This document shows, one piece after another, positions 8,886 to 17,111 of a stretch of DNA of 64,000 bases (the first letter of the stretch is position 1; every line of letters starts with the position of its first letter). The notes beneath the pieces are model-generated. The model was not told where the DNA came from and did not search any database. It worked only from the letters and a program-made list of their open reading frames with translations. Source of the DNA: Dokdonia pacifica (lineage in GTDB: Bacteria > Bacteroidota > Bacteroidia > Flavobacteriales > Flavobacteriaceae); the NCBI RefSeq assembly GCF_900188275.1, contig NZ_FZNY01000008.1:124001-188000 (forward strand), written 5' to 3'. The position numbers were made by a program, and so were the translations under genes.

Positions 8886-11081
8886 TTAATAACAATCCAT
8901 GAATAGTTGTTGATTCTTTTCAAAATATATTAATGGACGTTTTAATTCTTCATTTGAAACCTGTTCTAACAGCTCTAACACTTGATACTGCATTGCTAAT
9001 GATCCGCATATCATAATCGCACCTCCTGTAGTCAATACTTCGGCTATAAGAGCTCGTTTTGTAGCTAAAACATCTTGCACATACTGTTGATTTCCTTCTC
9101 TGGAATAAGCATTTTTATAAGATTTTATACGCTTTCGCGAAAGCGCACGACGCATAAACTTCTCATACATTGCAAAAGACTCTTCTGTACGACCTCCCCA
9201 AAATATATGCATTGGGATTTGTTTTGTGTTTTCTTCTATCATTCCTAAAAAAGGAGCGATTCCAGTTCCATTTGCAATACATATAATAGAACGCGCATGT
9301 TTAGGGAAATGAAACTTCGTATTCTTTTCTAGAGTACCACTTATTTTGTTGCCCAACTCAAGCGTACTCATGTATGAAGAACATTTCCCTTGGTCATGCT
9401 TCTTAACACTTAACACAATTTTCTTATCTATTTTCGCTACAGAATACTGCCGTGCTTTTGTTTCATTTTCTGGCGTAATCGCTACCAAATCCCCAGATTG
9501 AAATGGTACTCTTTTCGCACTTTTTAACTGAAGTATAAAGGTGTCATCCTTATTAAGATCTGTCTTTTCTACAACAGTAAAGCTGTGTAGCTTCTTTTTA
9601 TTTTGACGTATAGATGCTTGTAGTGACATTTCTGTGTGTGTATTCCAATCGTGTACCCAATGCTGAAAGGAATCTTCAGATTGATCATCTATTTTATGTA
9701 AAGGCATCACAGGTTGATACATAGGGTTTTTATGTAATAATGCATCTACACGTATTGCAAATCGACAATACTTTGGATAAATAGATGATCCGAAGCCTAC
9801 TACTGCAAATTTTAAAGGAGTTATAGGGGTGATTTTTGCTACTAATTTTTCAAAATTACGAGCATTTGTAGGGGCATCTCCATCTCCATACGTGGCCGTA
9901 AAGATGAGTAAATGTGTGGCTTTTTTATAGGTACTATACTCATTTAGTGAAGACATAAAAACAGTTTTCCCTTGTTGAACAAGCGATCTATGCACCGCTC
10001 TTGCAAACGTATATGTGTTTCCTGTTTCTGATCCTACCAATAAAATATATTCACTAGCATCTTTACCTTGAGAAACTATTGGCTTTTCTGATTTTGATTT
10101 TTTACTACGCTTTAAAGTCATAGCAATACCAGAGTATATAAAAAACAATATACTCATACTAGCGACTAGTAACACCAATGACCAAAGTACACTCCCCTGA
10201 CCTGTATGCAATCTAAAACTTAATTGAGATGCTACTCGAACAAATGGATATGTTAACTCGCTTACAACAGCACCATTATATTGATGTATGAATAACTCTT
10301 TATCTAGTAATGCTACTTCATAATAGTCTTCGGTATCTTCAGAAAAAGGAAATGTTATTTTTCGCACTTCATTAAGAGAAGTTTGCTTAAAGATTGGGAA
10401 ATCAATAAGATCTAGTGATGGTTTATTTTCAGTTCCATCAACATCCCAATGATGCTGTAAATCACTTTCAGGTAGTAAGGAAAACTTCTCTGCAGAAAGA
10501 TACACTCCTGTGATCGCAAGTATTAAAATAGGATATAACAACCACCTTCCTAAAATAACATGATACCGCTGATTAAAATTACGTTCTTGAACCTTTGTAT
10601 AGAGTTTTAAAAAACCTCCTTGTCGTTGTGCCAATACTAAAAGTCCTGTGACTGCGATCAAACAAAGCAATAGAGATACCAATCCTATAAAAAACCGTCC
10701 TATACTTTTTAAGAAAAGTGACCTATGAAGGTTTGTTGTAAAACTAAAAATAGGAGCTCTCTCCTTTACTTCTCCAAGTATCTTTCCTGTAATAGGGTCT
10801 ATATACCCTGTCTGACTTTCTCCATCTTTAGTAATGACAGATGCTATGACAAAATCTGAAGGTGTTACTTCAAATTCTAATACTTCATCATATTCATTTT
10901 TGAGCGTTTGGATAGTTTCTCCTAAAGATATTTCATGGAGGTTGTTTACAACATAAGGTTGTATACTATTAGATATAGGTTCAAATGCTAGAATAATTCC
11001 AGTGATAGAAGCTATAATTAGAAATAAAGCAGAAGATATAGCCAGTACTAAGTGACTATACCTCCAGAGAGAAAGTACCAT
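8886..11081 (-). CDS. PepSY-domain membrane flavodoxin/FAD/NAD(P)H reductase
   Basis: The 731-residue protein is a fusion. The N-terminal half (1-330) is a PepSY_TM unit with membrane segments near 10-35, 135-155, 175-195 and 300-325 and His residues suited to haem. A flavodoxin domain follows at about 345-480 (LLVGSETGNTYTFARAVH). The C-terminal third is a ferredoxin-reductase-like module with an FAD site (RQYSVAKI) and a nicotinamide site (IICIANGTGIAPFLGMIEE), as in CysJ. It should pass electrons from NAD(P)H through FMN/FAD across the inner membrane, most likely to reduce ferric siderophore or haem iron. That role is inferred from context. A palindrome copy encodes ALSRKR in the nicotinamide domain. 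Confidence 0.9.
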   Translation of the reverse strand: MVLSLWRYSHLVLAISSALFLIIASITGIILAFEPISNSIQPYVVNNLHEISLGETIQTLKNEYDEVLEFEVTPSDFVIASVITKDGESQTGYIDPITGKILGEVKERAPIFSFTTNLHRSLFLKSIGRFFIGLVSLLLCLIAVTGLLVLAQRQGGFLKLYTKVQERNFNQRYHVILGRWLLYPILILAITGVYLSAEKFSLLPESDLQHHWDVDGTENKPSLDLIDFPIFKQTSLNEVRKITFPFSEDTEDYYEVALLDKELFIHQYNGAVVSELTYPFVRVASQLSFRLHTGQGSVLWSLVLLVASMSILFFIYSGIAMTLKRSKKSKSEKPIVSQGKDASEYILLVGSETGNTYTFARAVHRSLVQQGKTVFMSSLNEYSTYKKATHLLIFTATYGDGDAPTNARNFEKLVAKITPITPLKFAVVGFGSSIYPKYCRFAIRVDALLHKNPMYQPVMPLHKIDDQSEDSFQHWVHDWNTHTEMSLQASIRQNKKKLHSFTVVEKTDLNKDDTFILQLKSAKRVPFQSGDLVAITPENETKARQYSVAKIDKKIVLSVKKHDQGKCSSYMSTLELGNKISGTLEKNTKFHFPKHARSIICIANGTGIAPFLGMIEENTKQIPMHIFWGGRTEESFAMYEKFMRRALSRKRIKSYKNAYSREGNQQYVQDVLATKRALIAEVLTTGGAIMICGSLAMQYQVLELLEQVSNEELKRPLIYFEKNQQLFMDCY
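9130..9145. repeat. Palindrome copy inside PepSY reductase gene
   Basis: CGCTTTCGCGAAAGCG read in the frame giving LSRKR. Confidence 0.95.
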
Positions 11082-11092
11082 ATATGAATGTA

Positions 11093-11581
11093 TTATTGAG
11101 GTATCATACGGATATATCGAATAAATCCTTTTCCTTCTACTTTACTTTTTACACTTTCTGATGTCAACTCAAACTGAACATCATCTACATAATACTCCTG
11201 GTCTTCTACAGCAGTTTCAAATCGGATGCTATAGCCAGCATCTATTTTATCACTTGGAATTTTCAGCACATTAATTTTACGCTCTCCACCACTTATGGTT
11301 GCTCCAGAAATCGCATCTATATCTGGACGGCGTTTTCCGTAAAATTTCCACCATTCTGTAATATCACTATACCACTCTTTATCTTTTCCCTGCACATATA
11401 AGGTTTCTTCATAGGCTCCTTCAGGGTTGATTAATGAAACTACGATATAGGCTCCTTCCCCTGTATAATTTACCATTTGAATCATACATTTTACTGAAGT
11501 AGTTTCTCTAGGTTTTGTAAAAGCAACCAATAAAAAAATAGCGCAAATGGCGATGGTGCTTTGTTTGATAATACGTTTCAT
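11093..11581 (-). CDS. DUF2271-family exported protein
   Basis: The 162-residue protein has an N-terminal signal or anchor (KQSTIAICAIFLLVAFTKP). Its body matches the DUF2271 pattern: MVNYTGEGAYIVVSLINPEGAYEETLYVQGKDKEWYSDITEWW, then DAISGATISGGERK, and a beta-rich end. DUF2271 proteins are found next to PepSY proteins in iron-related clusters, and the ISGATxSGG part recalls sequences near covalent flavin sites in FMN-binding domains. The function is unknown. It sits 11 nt ahead of the PepSY reductase and 1 nt behind the ankyrin gene, so the three are cotranscribed. Confidence 0.85.
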   Translation of the reverse strand: MKRIIKQSTIAICAIFLLVAFTKPRETTSVKCMIQMVNYTGEGAYIVVSLINPEGAYEETLYVQGKDKEWYSDITEWWKFYGKRRPDIDAISGATISGGERKINVLKIPSDKIDAGYSIRFETAVEDQEYYVDDVQFELTSESVKSKVEGKGFIRYIRMIPQ

Positions 11582-11582
11582 A

Positions 11583-13079
11583 TTACTTAAGAAAATTTAA
11601 TGGTGTTTGTTGTTGTTGTAAAAGTTCATTTTCACTAGCGAGATCTAATACCGTTTCATCAAAATCCGTTTTTATGGTTTTATCGGCTCCTAGACTTAAT
11701 AGGCATTTAAGGATTTCATCATTTTCTGCTTTCATTGCTGCAATATGCAATGCGGTATACCCTTCATTATTTTTAGCATTTACATCTATATCAAAAGCAA
11801 CTACTCTTTTTAATAAAGCAAGATTATTTTTCTGTGTCGCAAGGTGCAATAATGTATTCCCATCATATTGTGTTTGATTCATCGACAAACCATTTTCTTG
11901 AAGTAATTTCAATTTTGCATCAAACACTTTTGAATCTTTTGCCCTAAATGTATTCAGTAAATAGTATGCTAGTGAATTTCCATCTTTATCCTTGGTTTGG
12001 ATATCGGCTCCTTTTTCTAATAAGAAGGCTACTACATCAGAGGTATTCCGATTGACAGCCATCGCAAGTGCAGAGCGTCCGTTTTCATCTTTTACATTGA
12101 GATCCTTTACATACTCCGATAAAAACTGAACAATTTCTAATGTATTGCTATTTGCAGCATTCATAAAAGGAGAATCTCCGTCTTTATCTTGTAAATTCAC
12201 ATCCACTCCTTTTTCTATAAAATATGAGAAAATAGCAGAGTCATTAGATTTATAAGCAATCGCATGTAAAGGATTACGACCACGATCTCCTATCACATTA
12301 GGTTGAATTCCTAAACCTTCTAAAAAAGTATAGGTTTCCAATCCATTTTGCGAGCGACGTGTCCCTTGACTTGCAAACAAGATGGCATTACCTCCTTCTT
12401 TATTGACTGTATTTGGATCGACTCCTTTTTTAATAAGTAATTTCAAAAATGGGACATTTCCATTTCTAGCCGCATACGTAAAGAGCGTGTTTCCTTTGGG
12501 GTCTTTTTCTTTTACATCAAATCCTTTCGTTATAAAATAAGCAAGCTCTTTTTCATTTTCTAAAGAAGACGCTATTAAGAATAATGCGTTTACACCATCC
12601 TTATTTTTTTCTTGAGTAAGTATCACACCATTCTTTTCAAATAAATCATACACTTTTGTATTCTTTTGACCTGTTGAGGCTGCAAAGGTTACTGGTGTAT
12701 TTCCATGACTATCTGTGATATCAATAGCTGCTCCTTTTTCAAAAAGATGCTCCATAATTCCTGTATTGCCTTTGTATGCAGCCCAGAAAATATAGGTACG
12801 ACTATCATGCGTTCGTTTCTTTACGTCATTTCCTTCTAGCGAAAGAAGATACTTTATAGCATTCTCATTTGTGTTTTCAAGTAACGCATATACGACAGCA
12901 TCAAAAGCATTACCATTGAGCTCAGAAGGATTATTTCCTGCTTTGATATCTTCTTTTATTTTTTCTACAGAAGGATTTTCTTTCCAGTAATCTCGTTGTA
13001 AGAAAACATTATTTTGAGCAAATACGAGTTGCGAACATACAAGTACTACTCCTACACAGATATATTGTATTGATTTCAT
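11583..13079 (-). CDS. Exported ankyrin-repeat protein
   Basis: The 498-residue protein has a signal peptide cleaved near VFAQ (about residue 22). From residue 85 it consists almost entirely of ankyrin repeats of about 33 residues (DSHGNTPVTFAASTG, DPKGNTLFTYAARNGN, DKDGDSPFMNAANSN, NEGYTALHIAAMKAENDE), roughly eleven units. Ankyrin repeats mediate protein contacts. Being secreted to the periplasm and placed between DUF6607 and DUF2271, it may act as a scaffold for iron/haem handling; this is inference. Gaps to both neighbours are 1 nt. Confidence 0.9.
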   Translation of the reverse strand: MKSIQYICVGVVLVCSQLVFAQNNVFLQRDYWKENPSVEKIKEDIKAGNNPSELNGNAFDAVVYALLENTNENAIKYLLSLEGNDVKKRTHDSRTYIFWAAYKGNTGIMEHLFEKGAAIDITDSHGNTPVTFAASTGQKNTKVYDLFEKNGVILTQEKNKDGVNALFLIASSLENEKELAYFITKGFDVKEKDPKGNTLFTYAARNGNVPFLKLLIKKGVDPNTVNKEGGNAILFASQGTRRSQNGLETYTFLEGLGIQPNVIGDRGRNPLHAIAYKSNDSAIFSYFIEKGVDVNLQDKDGDSPFMNAANSNTLEIVQFLSEYVKDLNVKDENGRSALAMAVNRNTSDVVAFLLEKGADIQTKDKDGNSLAYYLLNTFRAKDSKVFDAKLKLLQENGLSMNQTQYDGNTLLHLATQKNNLALLKRVVAFDIDVNAKNNEGYTALHIAAMKAENDEILKCLLSLGADKTIKTDFDETVLDLASENELLQQQQTPLNFLK

Positions 13080-13080
13080 A

Positions 13081-13986
13081 TTATGGTTTTTTTATAAAAG
13101 ATTCAATGACAGGATTAATCTGTACAGATTCAGTAATGGCTTCATCAAAAAGGTGTTTGTATAATGCTTTATTATCCACTTTAGCTTCTAATGACAAATC
13201 ACTTTTTCTCCCATATACTTCTTCCCATTTAACACGAACTAACTCCCATTTTTGGGTATGCTCTTGCCACCATTTTGCAGCAGCAGCGCAACGACTCTCG
13301 TCTACTCTCTTATAGGTATTGTAGCCTTTTTCTTGGGCAATCACCATATCCTCTTTTCCTGCTTCACGTATCACTTTATCATTATCCTGATCATGAATCC
13401 ATCCTTCTGAGGTAATCTCTTGACGATTTCCACGTACGGTAATATTATAATCACTACGGGTTGTATATTCTCTACGTGGTAATGGTGCATCTGTTCTATT
13501 TTCCCAAAAACTCTTGCCATCTACATGTACCCATGTTGCAGATCCTTCATATCTAGGACTATCATCTACTTGATATACTTTCTGCGTCCATTGTCCTTTT
13601 ACATGGTCTTTAGGTTTTTGTTCGAAACGCCACTTATTATCTCCATCGTACATATAAAAATCTTGGTTTTCAAACATCCAATCTTGCCTCCAATGCTTTA
13701 CAATATGTGGTTGAGAAGGGTTTCCAACTTGCAAAAGATGCTGTATAGACACCTTATTTTTTTCATCAGCCACCAATGCTGCATATTCTAGAGCTGTAGA
13801 GGTTTCTGGGTGGGATGGTTTATATAAAGAATCTCCACTGTATTCAAATGTTTCAACAAAATTAAAAGTCACTTCAAAACAACCACACATTTTCTTTATA
13901 GCCGCTGCGTCTTGTTTTTTTTTGTTTTGTGCATGTACTATTCCTAGCATAAAAATTGCAATAAGTGCAATCACAGTTCTTTTCAT
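13081..13986 (-). CDS. DUF6607-family exported protein, first gene of haem/iron operon
   Basis: The 301-residue protein starts at the ATG at 13986; the longer open frame enters the promoter. The signal peptide ends at VHAQ. The mature protein reads KKMCGCFEVTFNFVETF, then HWRQDWMFENQDFYMYDGDNKWRF and many Trp/Tyr residues, as in DUF6607 proteins, whose function is unknown. The CGC motif and several His/Trp residues could serve cofactor binding. It heads a minus-strand five-gene operon and diverges from the TonB receptor, with the 23-nt operator motif between. Confidence 0.85.
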   Translation of the reverse strand: MKRTVIALIAIFMLGIVHAQNKKKQDAAAIKKMCGCFEVTFNFVETFEYSGDSLYKPSHPETSTALEYAALVADEKNKVSIQHLLQVGNPSQPHIVKHWRQDWMFENQDFYMYDGDNKWRFEQKPKDHVKGQWTQKVYQVDDSPRYEGSATWVHVDGKSFWENRTDAPLPRREYTTRSDYNITVRGNRQEITSEGWIHDQDNDKVIREAGKEDMVIAQEKGYNTYKRVDESRCAAAAKWWQEHTQKWELVRVKWEEVYGRKSDLSLEAKVDNKALYKHLFDEAITESVQINPVIESFIKKP

Positions 13987-14021
13987 GATATCTCTTTTTA
14001 ATTGGATTAATTGTTCGTGTG

Positions 14022-14029
14022 CAAAAATA
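14022..14029 (-). promoter_or_regulatory. -7 element of DUF6607 operon
   Basis: TATTTTTG on the minus strand fits TAnnTTTG. No clear TTG lies about 20 nt upstream; the expected -33 position falls inside the 23-nt operator. Confidence 0.45.
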
Positions 14030-14030
14030 A

Positions 14031-14053
14031 TTATTTTTATTAAATCTAAATAA
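14031..14053. promoter_or_regulatory. Operator-like site A between divergent haem operons
   Basis: TTATTTT-TATTAAATC-TAAATAA, one of four sites with 7-9-7 layout (TTATTTW-N9-TAAATAA). It lies between the divergent -7 elements of the DUF6607 operon and the TonB receptor gene and would cover the -33 regions of both. Confidence 0.6.
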
Positions 14054-14063
14054 GAATAATTTA

Positions 14064-14071
14064 TATATTTG
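14064..14071 (+). promoter_or_regulatory. -7 element of TonB receptor gene
   Basis: TATATTTG fits TAnnTTTG; it precedes the start codon by about 30 nt. Just downstream at 14082-14092 is the small inverted repeat AGAAT-C-ATTCT. Confidence 0.45.
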
Positions 14072-14099
14072 CTCACTATTAAGAATCATTCTAGATAAA

Positions 14100-16265
14100 A
14101 TGAAAGCTAACTACCTACTAATCTTAACGTTATATTTTTTTGCTTTCGCGAAAGCGTATACACAAGAAATACAACCTCAAAAGAAAAAAGACACTACGCG
14201 CGTCTCTGAACTTGATGAAGTTGTTCTTACAGCAACCCGCACAGAACGCCAATTATCATCATTACCACTACCCGTTACATTAGTTTCTGGCAAGACTATC
14301 AAACAATCTGGAAGTTTACGAATAGACGATATTCTGGCAGAACAAACTGGTCTCGTTCTAGCTACAGATGAAAGTGGTTTTGAAGGCATACAAATACAAG
14401 GAATAGATTCTGATTATACGCTTGTATTAATAGATGGAGTTCCTCTTGTAGGAAGACGGGCTGGTAATTTTGACCTAAGCAGACTTACCGCTGGGAATAT
14501 AAAGCAAATCGAGGTTGTAAAAGGGCCTTCTAGTAGCTTATATGGTTCTGAAGCATTAGCAGGCGTTATTAATATCATTACTAAAACACCTAAAAATGAG
14601 AAGTTAAAAGGAGAAGCTTCTTATCGTGTAGGTTCCTTTACAGAACAGGATATTAACCTTTCATTCCAACAAAAGAAAGGAAAAATACGATACGCTATTT
14701 TTGGGAATCGTTTTTCAAGTGAAGGGTATGATCTCACCCCAGAAACAGTATCTCAGACGGTAAATCCATTTGAAAACTATACGTTTAATGGCAGATTTTA
14801 TTATGATTTTTCAGATCGATTAAAACTATTTGCTTCTGGGCGTTATTTTGATCAATCACAAGATTCTGGATTTTCTTTTACAGATACCAATACCAATGGA
14901 GAACAAGTAATTATTACTGCTGCTGGTGAAGCTAATGAACAAGACTGGAATGGGCATGTACGATTGGATCAAGAGTGGAATGATAACCTAACCACTTCAT
15001 ATGAATTGTACTATACAAATTACATCGCTGAATCCCTTGCAAGAGATACTGATACCGATACAATTATTACCGATACATTTTTTGATCAACAATTAGTACG
15101 ACCTGAAATACGCAGTAATTACACTTTTGAAAATGAAGGTACTCTAACAGCAGGTGCTGGGTACCAATACGAATCATTAGATCGTTCGTTTTTTGATGAG
15201 CAAGTGAGTTTTAATTCGCAATATGTATATGCACAATATGATTTTAATCCTATTGAAAATTTGAATATAATCGTTGGAGGGCGCTTTGACAATCACTCTG
15301 AATACAGCAACCAATTAAGCCCTAAAGTAGCTTTACGCTATAATATTACAGATGAACTAGCCTTAAAAGGTTCTGTAGGGTATGGATTTAAAGCGCCCGA
15401 TTTCAGACAACTTTATTTCAATTTCACCAACTCAACAGTAGGATACACAGTATTAGGTTACAATGCTGTACCAAATGAATTACAAACATTATTTGAACAA
15501 GGGCAATTAGCATTAGGACAAAATATATCTACTGTAGAAGGGCAAGCAAATGTGAATGAAATCATTTCTCAATTTGATGATGCATTAAAAGCCGAAAGTT
15601 CAGTAGGATATAACATAGGGTTTACTTATCACCCTTTTAATGAACTTACCCTAGATATTAATGCCTTTAGAAATAACTTTAGCGACCTTATTGACACCCA
15701 AGTAATCGCAAGAAAAACAAACGGTCAAAATGTATTTAGTTATAAAAATTTTGACCGCATTTATACAGAAGGACTTGAGCTGAATGCTACTTATAAAATC
15801 ACACAGCATATTAAAATTAGTGGTGGTTACCAATTATTATATGCCTTCAATAAAGATATTAAAGACCAAGTAGAAAATGGAGAACTCTTTGTAAGAGACG
15901 AAGACTTGACCTCTATTCCACTCTCTGAAGATGATCACTTTGGTTTTTTTAATAGATCAAGACATACCGCTAATCTCAAACTCTTTTATAACATTCCAAA
16001 ATGGACATCCAATATCAATGCTCGCGTCATTTATCGAAGTAAATACGGATTAGGAGATACCAATGGAAACGGAACATTTGATGCCTTTGATGACGATGCC
16101 ATAGTAGTAGATGGTTTTGCTACTGTTAATATAGCTGCTAGTAAAAAGCTATTTGACCACTTTGAAATACAAGCAGGAGCCGATAATCTGTTTGATTTCC
16201 AAAATACTAACATTCCTGGAATTCCAGGAACTCGAGGATACGTGAAAATTAATTACCAATTTTAA
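14100..16265 (+). CDS. TonB-dependent outer-membrane receptor (haem/siderophore/cobalamin type)
   Basis: The 721-residue protein has a signal peptide, then a TonB-box-like region (SELDEVVLTATRTERQ), a plug at about 55-165 (DDILAEQTGLVLATDESGFEGIQIQGIDSDYTLVLIDG, GSSSLYGSEALAGVINIITK region) and a 22-stranded barrel ending in NYQF. It lacks the N-terminal carboxypeptidase-like domain of SusC proteins and resembles CirA/FepA/HmuR receptors. It is directly followed by a HmuY-family gene, so haem is the likely ligand. A palindrome copy encodes AFAKA exactly at the end of the signal peptide, creating the cleavage site. Confidence 0.93.
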   Translation: MKANYLLILTLYFFAFAKAYTQEIQPQKKKDTTRVSELDEVVLTATRTERQLSSLPLPVTLVSGKTIKQSGSLRIDDILAEQTGLVLATDESGFEGIQIQGIDSDYTLVLIDGVPLVGRRAGNFDLSRLTAGNIKQIEVVKGPSSSLYGSEALAGVINIITKTPKNEKLKGEASYRVGSFTEQDINLSFQQKKGKIRYAIFGNRFSSEGYDLTPETVSQTVNPFENYTFNGRFYYDFSDRLKLFASGRYFDQSQDSGFSFTDTNTNGEQVIITAAGEANEQDWNGHVRLDQEWNDNLTTSYELYYTNYIAESLARDTDTDTIITDTFFDQQLVRPEIRSNYTFENEGTLTAGAGYQYESLDRSFFDEQVSFNSQYVYAQYDFNPIENLNIIVGGRFDNHSEYSNQLSPKVALRYNITDELALKGSVGYGFKAPDFRQLYFNFTNSTVGYTVLGYNAVPNELQTLFEQGQLALGQNISTVEGQANVNEIISQFDDALKAESSVGYNIGFTYHPFNELTLDINAFRNNFSDLIDTQVIARKTNGQNVFSYKNFDRIYTEGLELNATYKITQHIKISGGYQLLYAFNKDIKDQVENGELFVRDEDLTSIPLSEDDHFGFFNRSRHTANLKLFYNIPKWTSNINARVIYRSKYGLGDTNGNGTFDAFDDDAIVVDGFATVNIAASKKLFDHFEIQAGADNLFDFQNTNIPGIPGTRGYVKINYQF
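14142..14155. repeat. Palindrome copy in TonB receptor signal peptide
   Basis: GCTTTCGCGAAAGC followed by G, frame giving AFAKA. The AKA triplet of residues is a good signal peptidase I site. Confidence 0.95.
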
Positions 16266-16278
16266 TATATATACAACA

Positions 16279-17037
16279 ATGAGAAAAGGATTTTATTTAT
16301 TAGTACTAGTTAGTTTCATTATTGCTTCATGTAGTAATGATGATGACGGAGGTGAGGTAGCTTGCGCAGAAAACACATTCTTTGAAGATAGCGATGGCGA
16401 TGGCTTAGGAAATGCCAACGAATCACAAAGTGCCTGCGAAGCTCCAGAAGGTTTTGTTGCAAATTCGGATGATAATGATGATACGCAAGCATTAGCAAAT
16501 CTGATTACTGCATCTATTACAGACGTACATGCCCCACAAGAAGGAGGACAAGGGCAACCCATTTCAGGAGATTTTACCAAGTTTGATCTTGATACAGGAC
16601 AAATCACAACTAGCGATACAGATTGGGATATTGCTTTTAGAGCAACGACCATTATTGTAAATGGTGGTGTCTCACAAGGAACCACAGACGAGCCAGAGAG
16701 AACTGGTAATGCTGGCGCTTATATCGCTACAGGAACGATGAGTGATATTACATCTGTAGACACCAATTTGTTTGTTCAAGATGCTGCCGATATACTTGCT
16801 ATTCCTTCAGGAAGTGATAATGGTTGGTATAATTATTCAGGACCTCCATTATTCTTAATTACTCCTTTACCAGGGAAGATTTTAGTATTTAGAACTACAG
16901 AAGGTCGTTATGCAAAAGTCGAAATTTTAAGTTATTATGAAGGCGCTCCTTCTAATCCTGATACAACAGTAGATGCTAGTAGGTATTTTACATTTAATTA
17001 TGTGTATCAACCTAATAATAATGTTACTGTTTTTTAA
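16279..17037 (+). CDS. HmuY-family haem-binding lipoprotein
   Basis: The 252-residue protein has lipobox IASC (Cys18) and an acidic linker. Residues 30-75 hold a thrombospondin type 3-like calcium loop (DSDGDGLGNAN, then NSDDNDD). The rest fits HmuY: FDLDTGQITTSDTDWDIAFRATTIIVNGG, AYIATGTMSD, and WYNYSGPPLFLITPLPGKILVFRTTEGRYAKVEILSYYEG. HmuY proteins bind haem at the cell surface and hand it to the TonB receptor, here encoded 13 nt upstream. Haem ligands cannot be assigned by eye. A strong terminator follows. Confidence 0.88.
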   Translation: MRKGFYLLVLVSFIIASCSNDDDGGEVACAENTFFEDSDGDGLGNANESQSACEAPEGFVANSDDNDDTQALANLITASITDVHAPQEGGQGQPISGDFTKFDLDTGQITTSDTDWDIAFRATTIIVNGGVSQGTTDEPERTGNAGAYIATGTMSDITSVDTNLFVQDAADILAIPSGSDNGWYNYSGPPLFLITPLPGKILVFRTTEGRYAKVEILSYYEGAPSNPDTTVDASRYFTFNYVYQPNNNVTVF

Positions 17038-17055
17038 ATCAAAAATTAATCACTT

Positions 17056-17091
17056 ACTAAAAAAGCCTCTCATTTGAGAGGCTTTTTTAGT
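17056..17091. terminator. Bidirectional intrinsic terminator
   Basis: Perfect 17-bp arms around a 2-nt loop (core AGCCTCTCA / TGAGAGGCT) with A6 and T6 tracts, between the HmuY gene (+) and the TonB receptor gene (-). Confidence 0.92.
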
Positions 17092-17111
17092 ATCATATCG
17101 ATATCCTTTTA

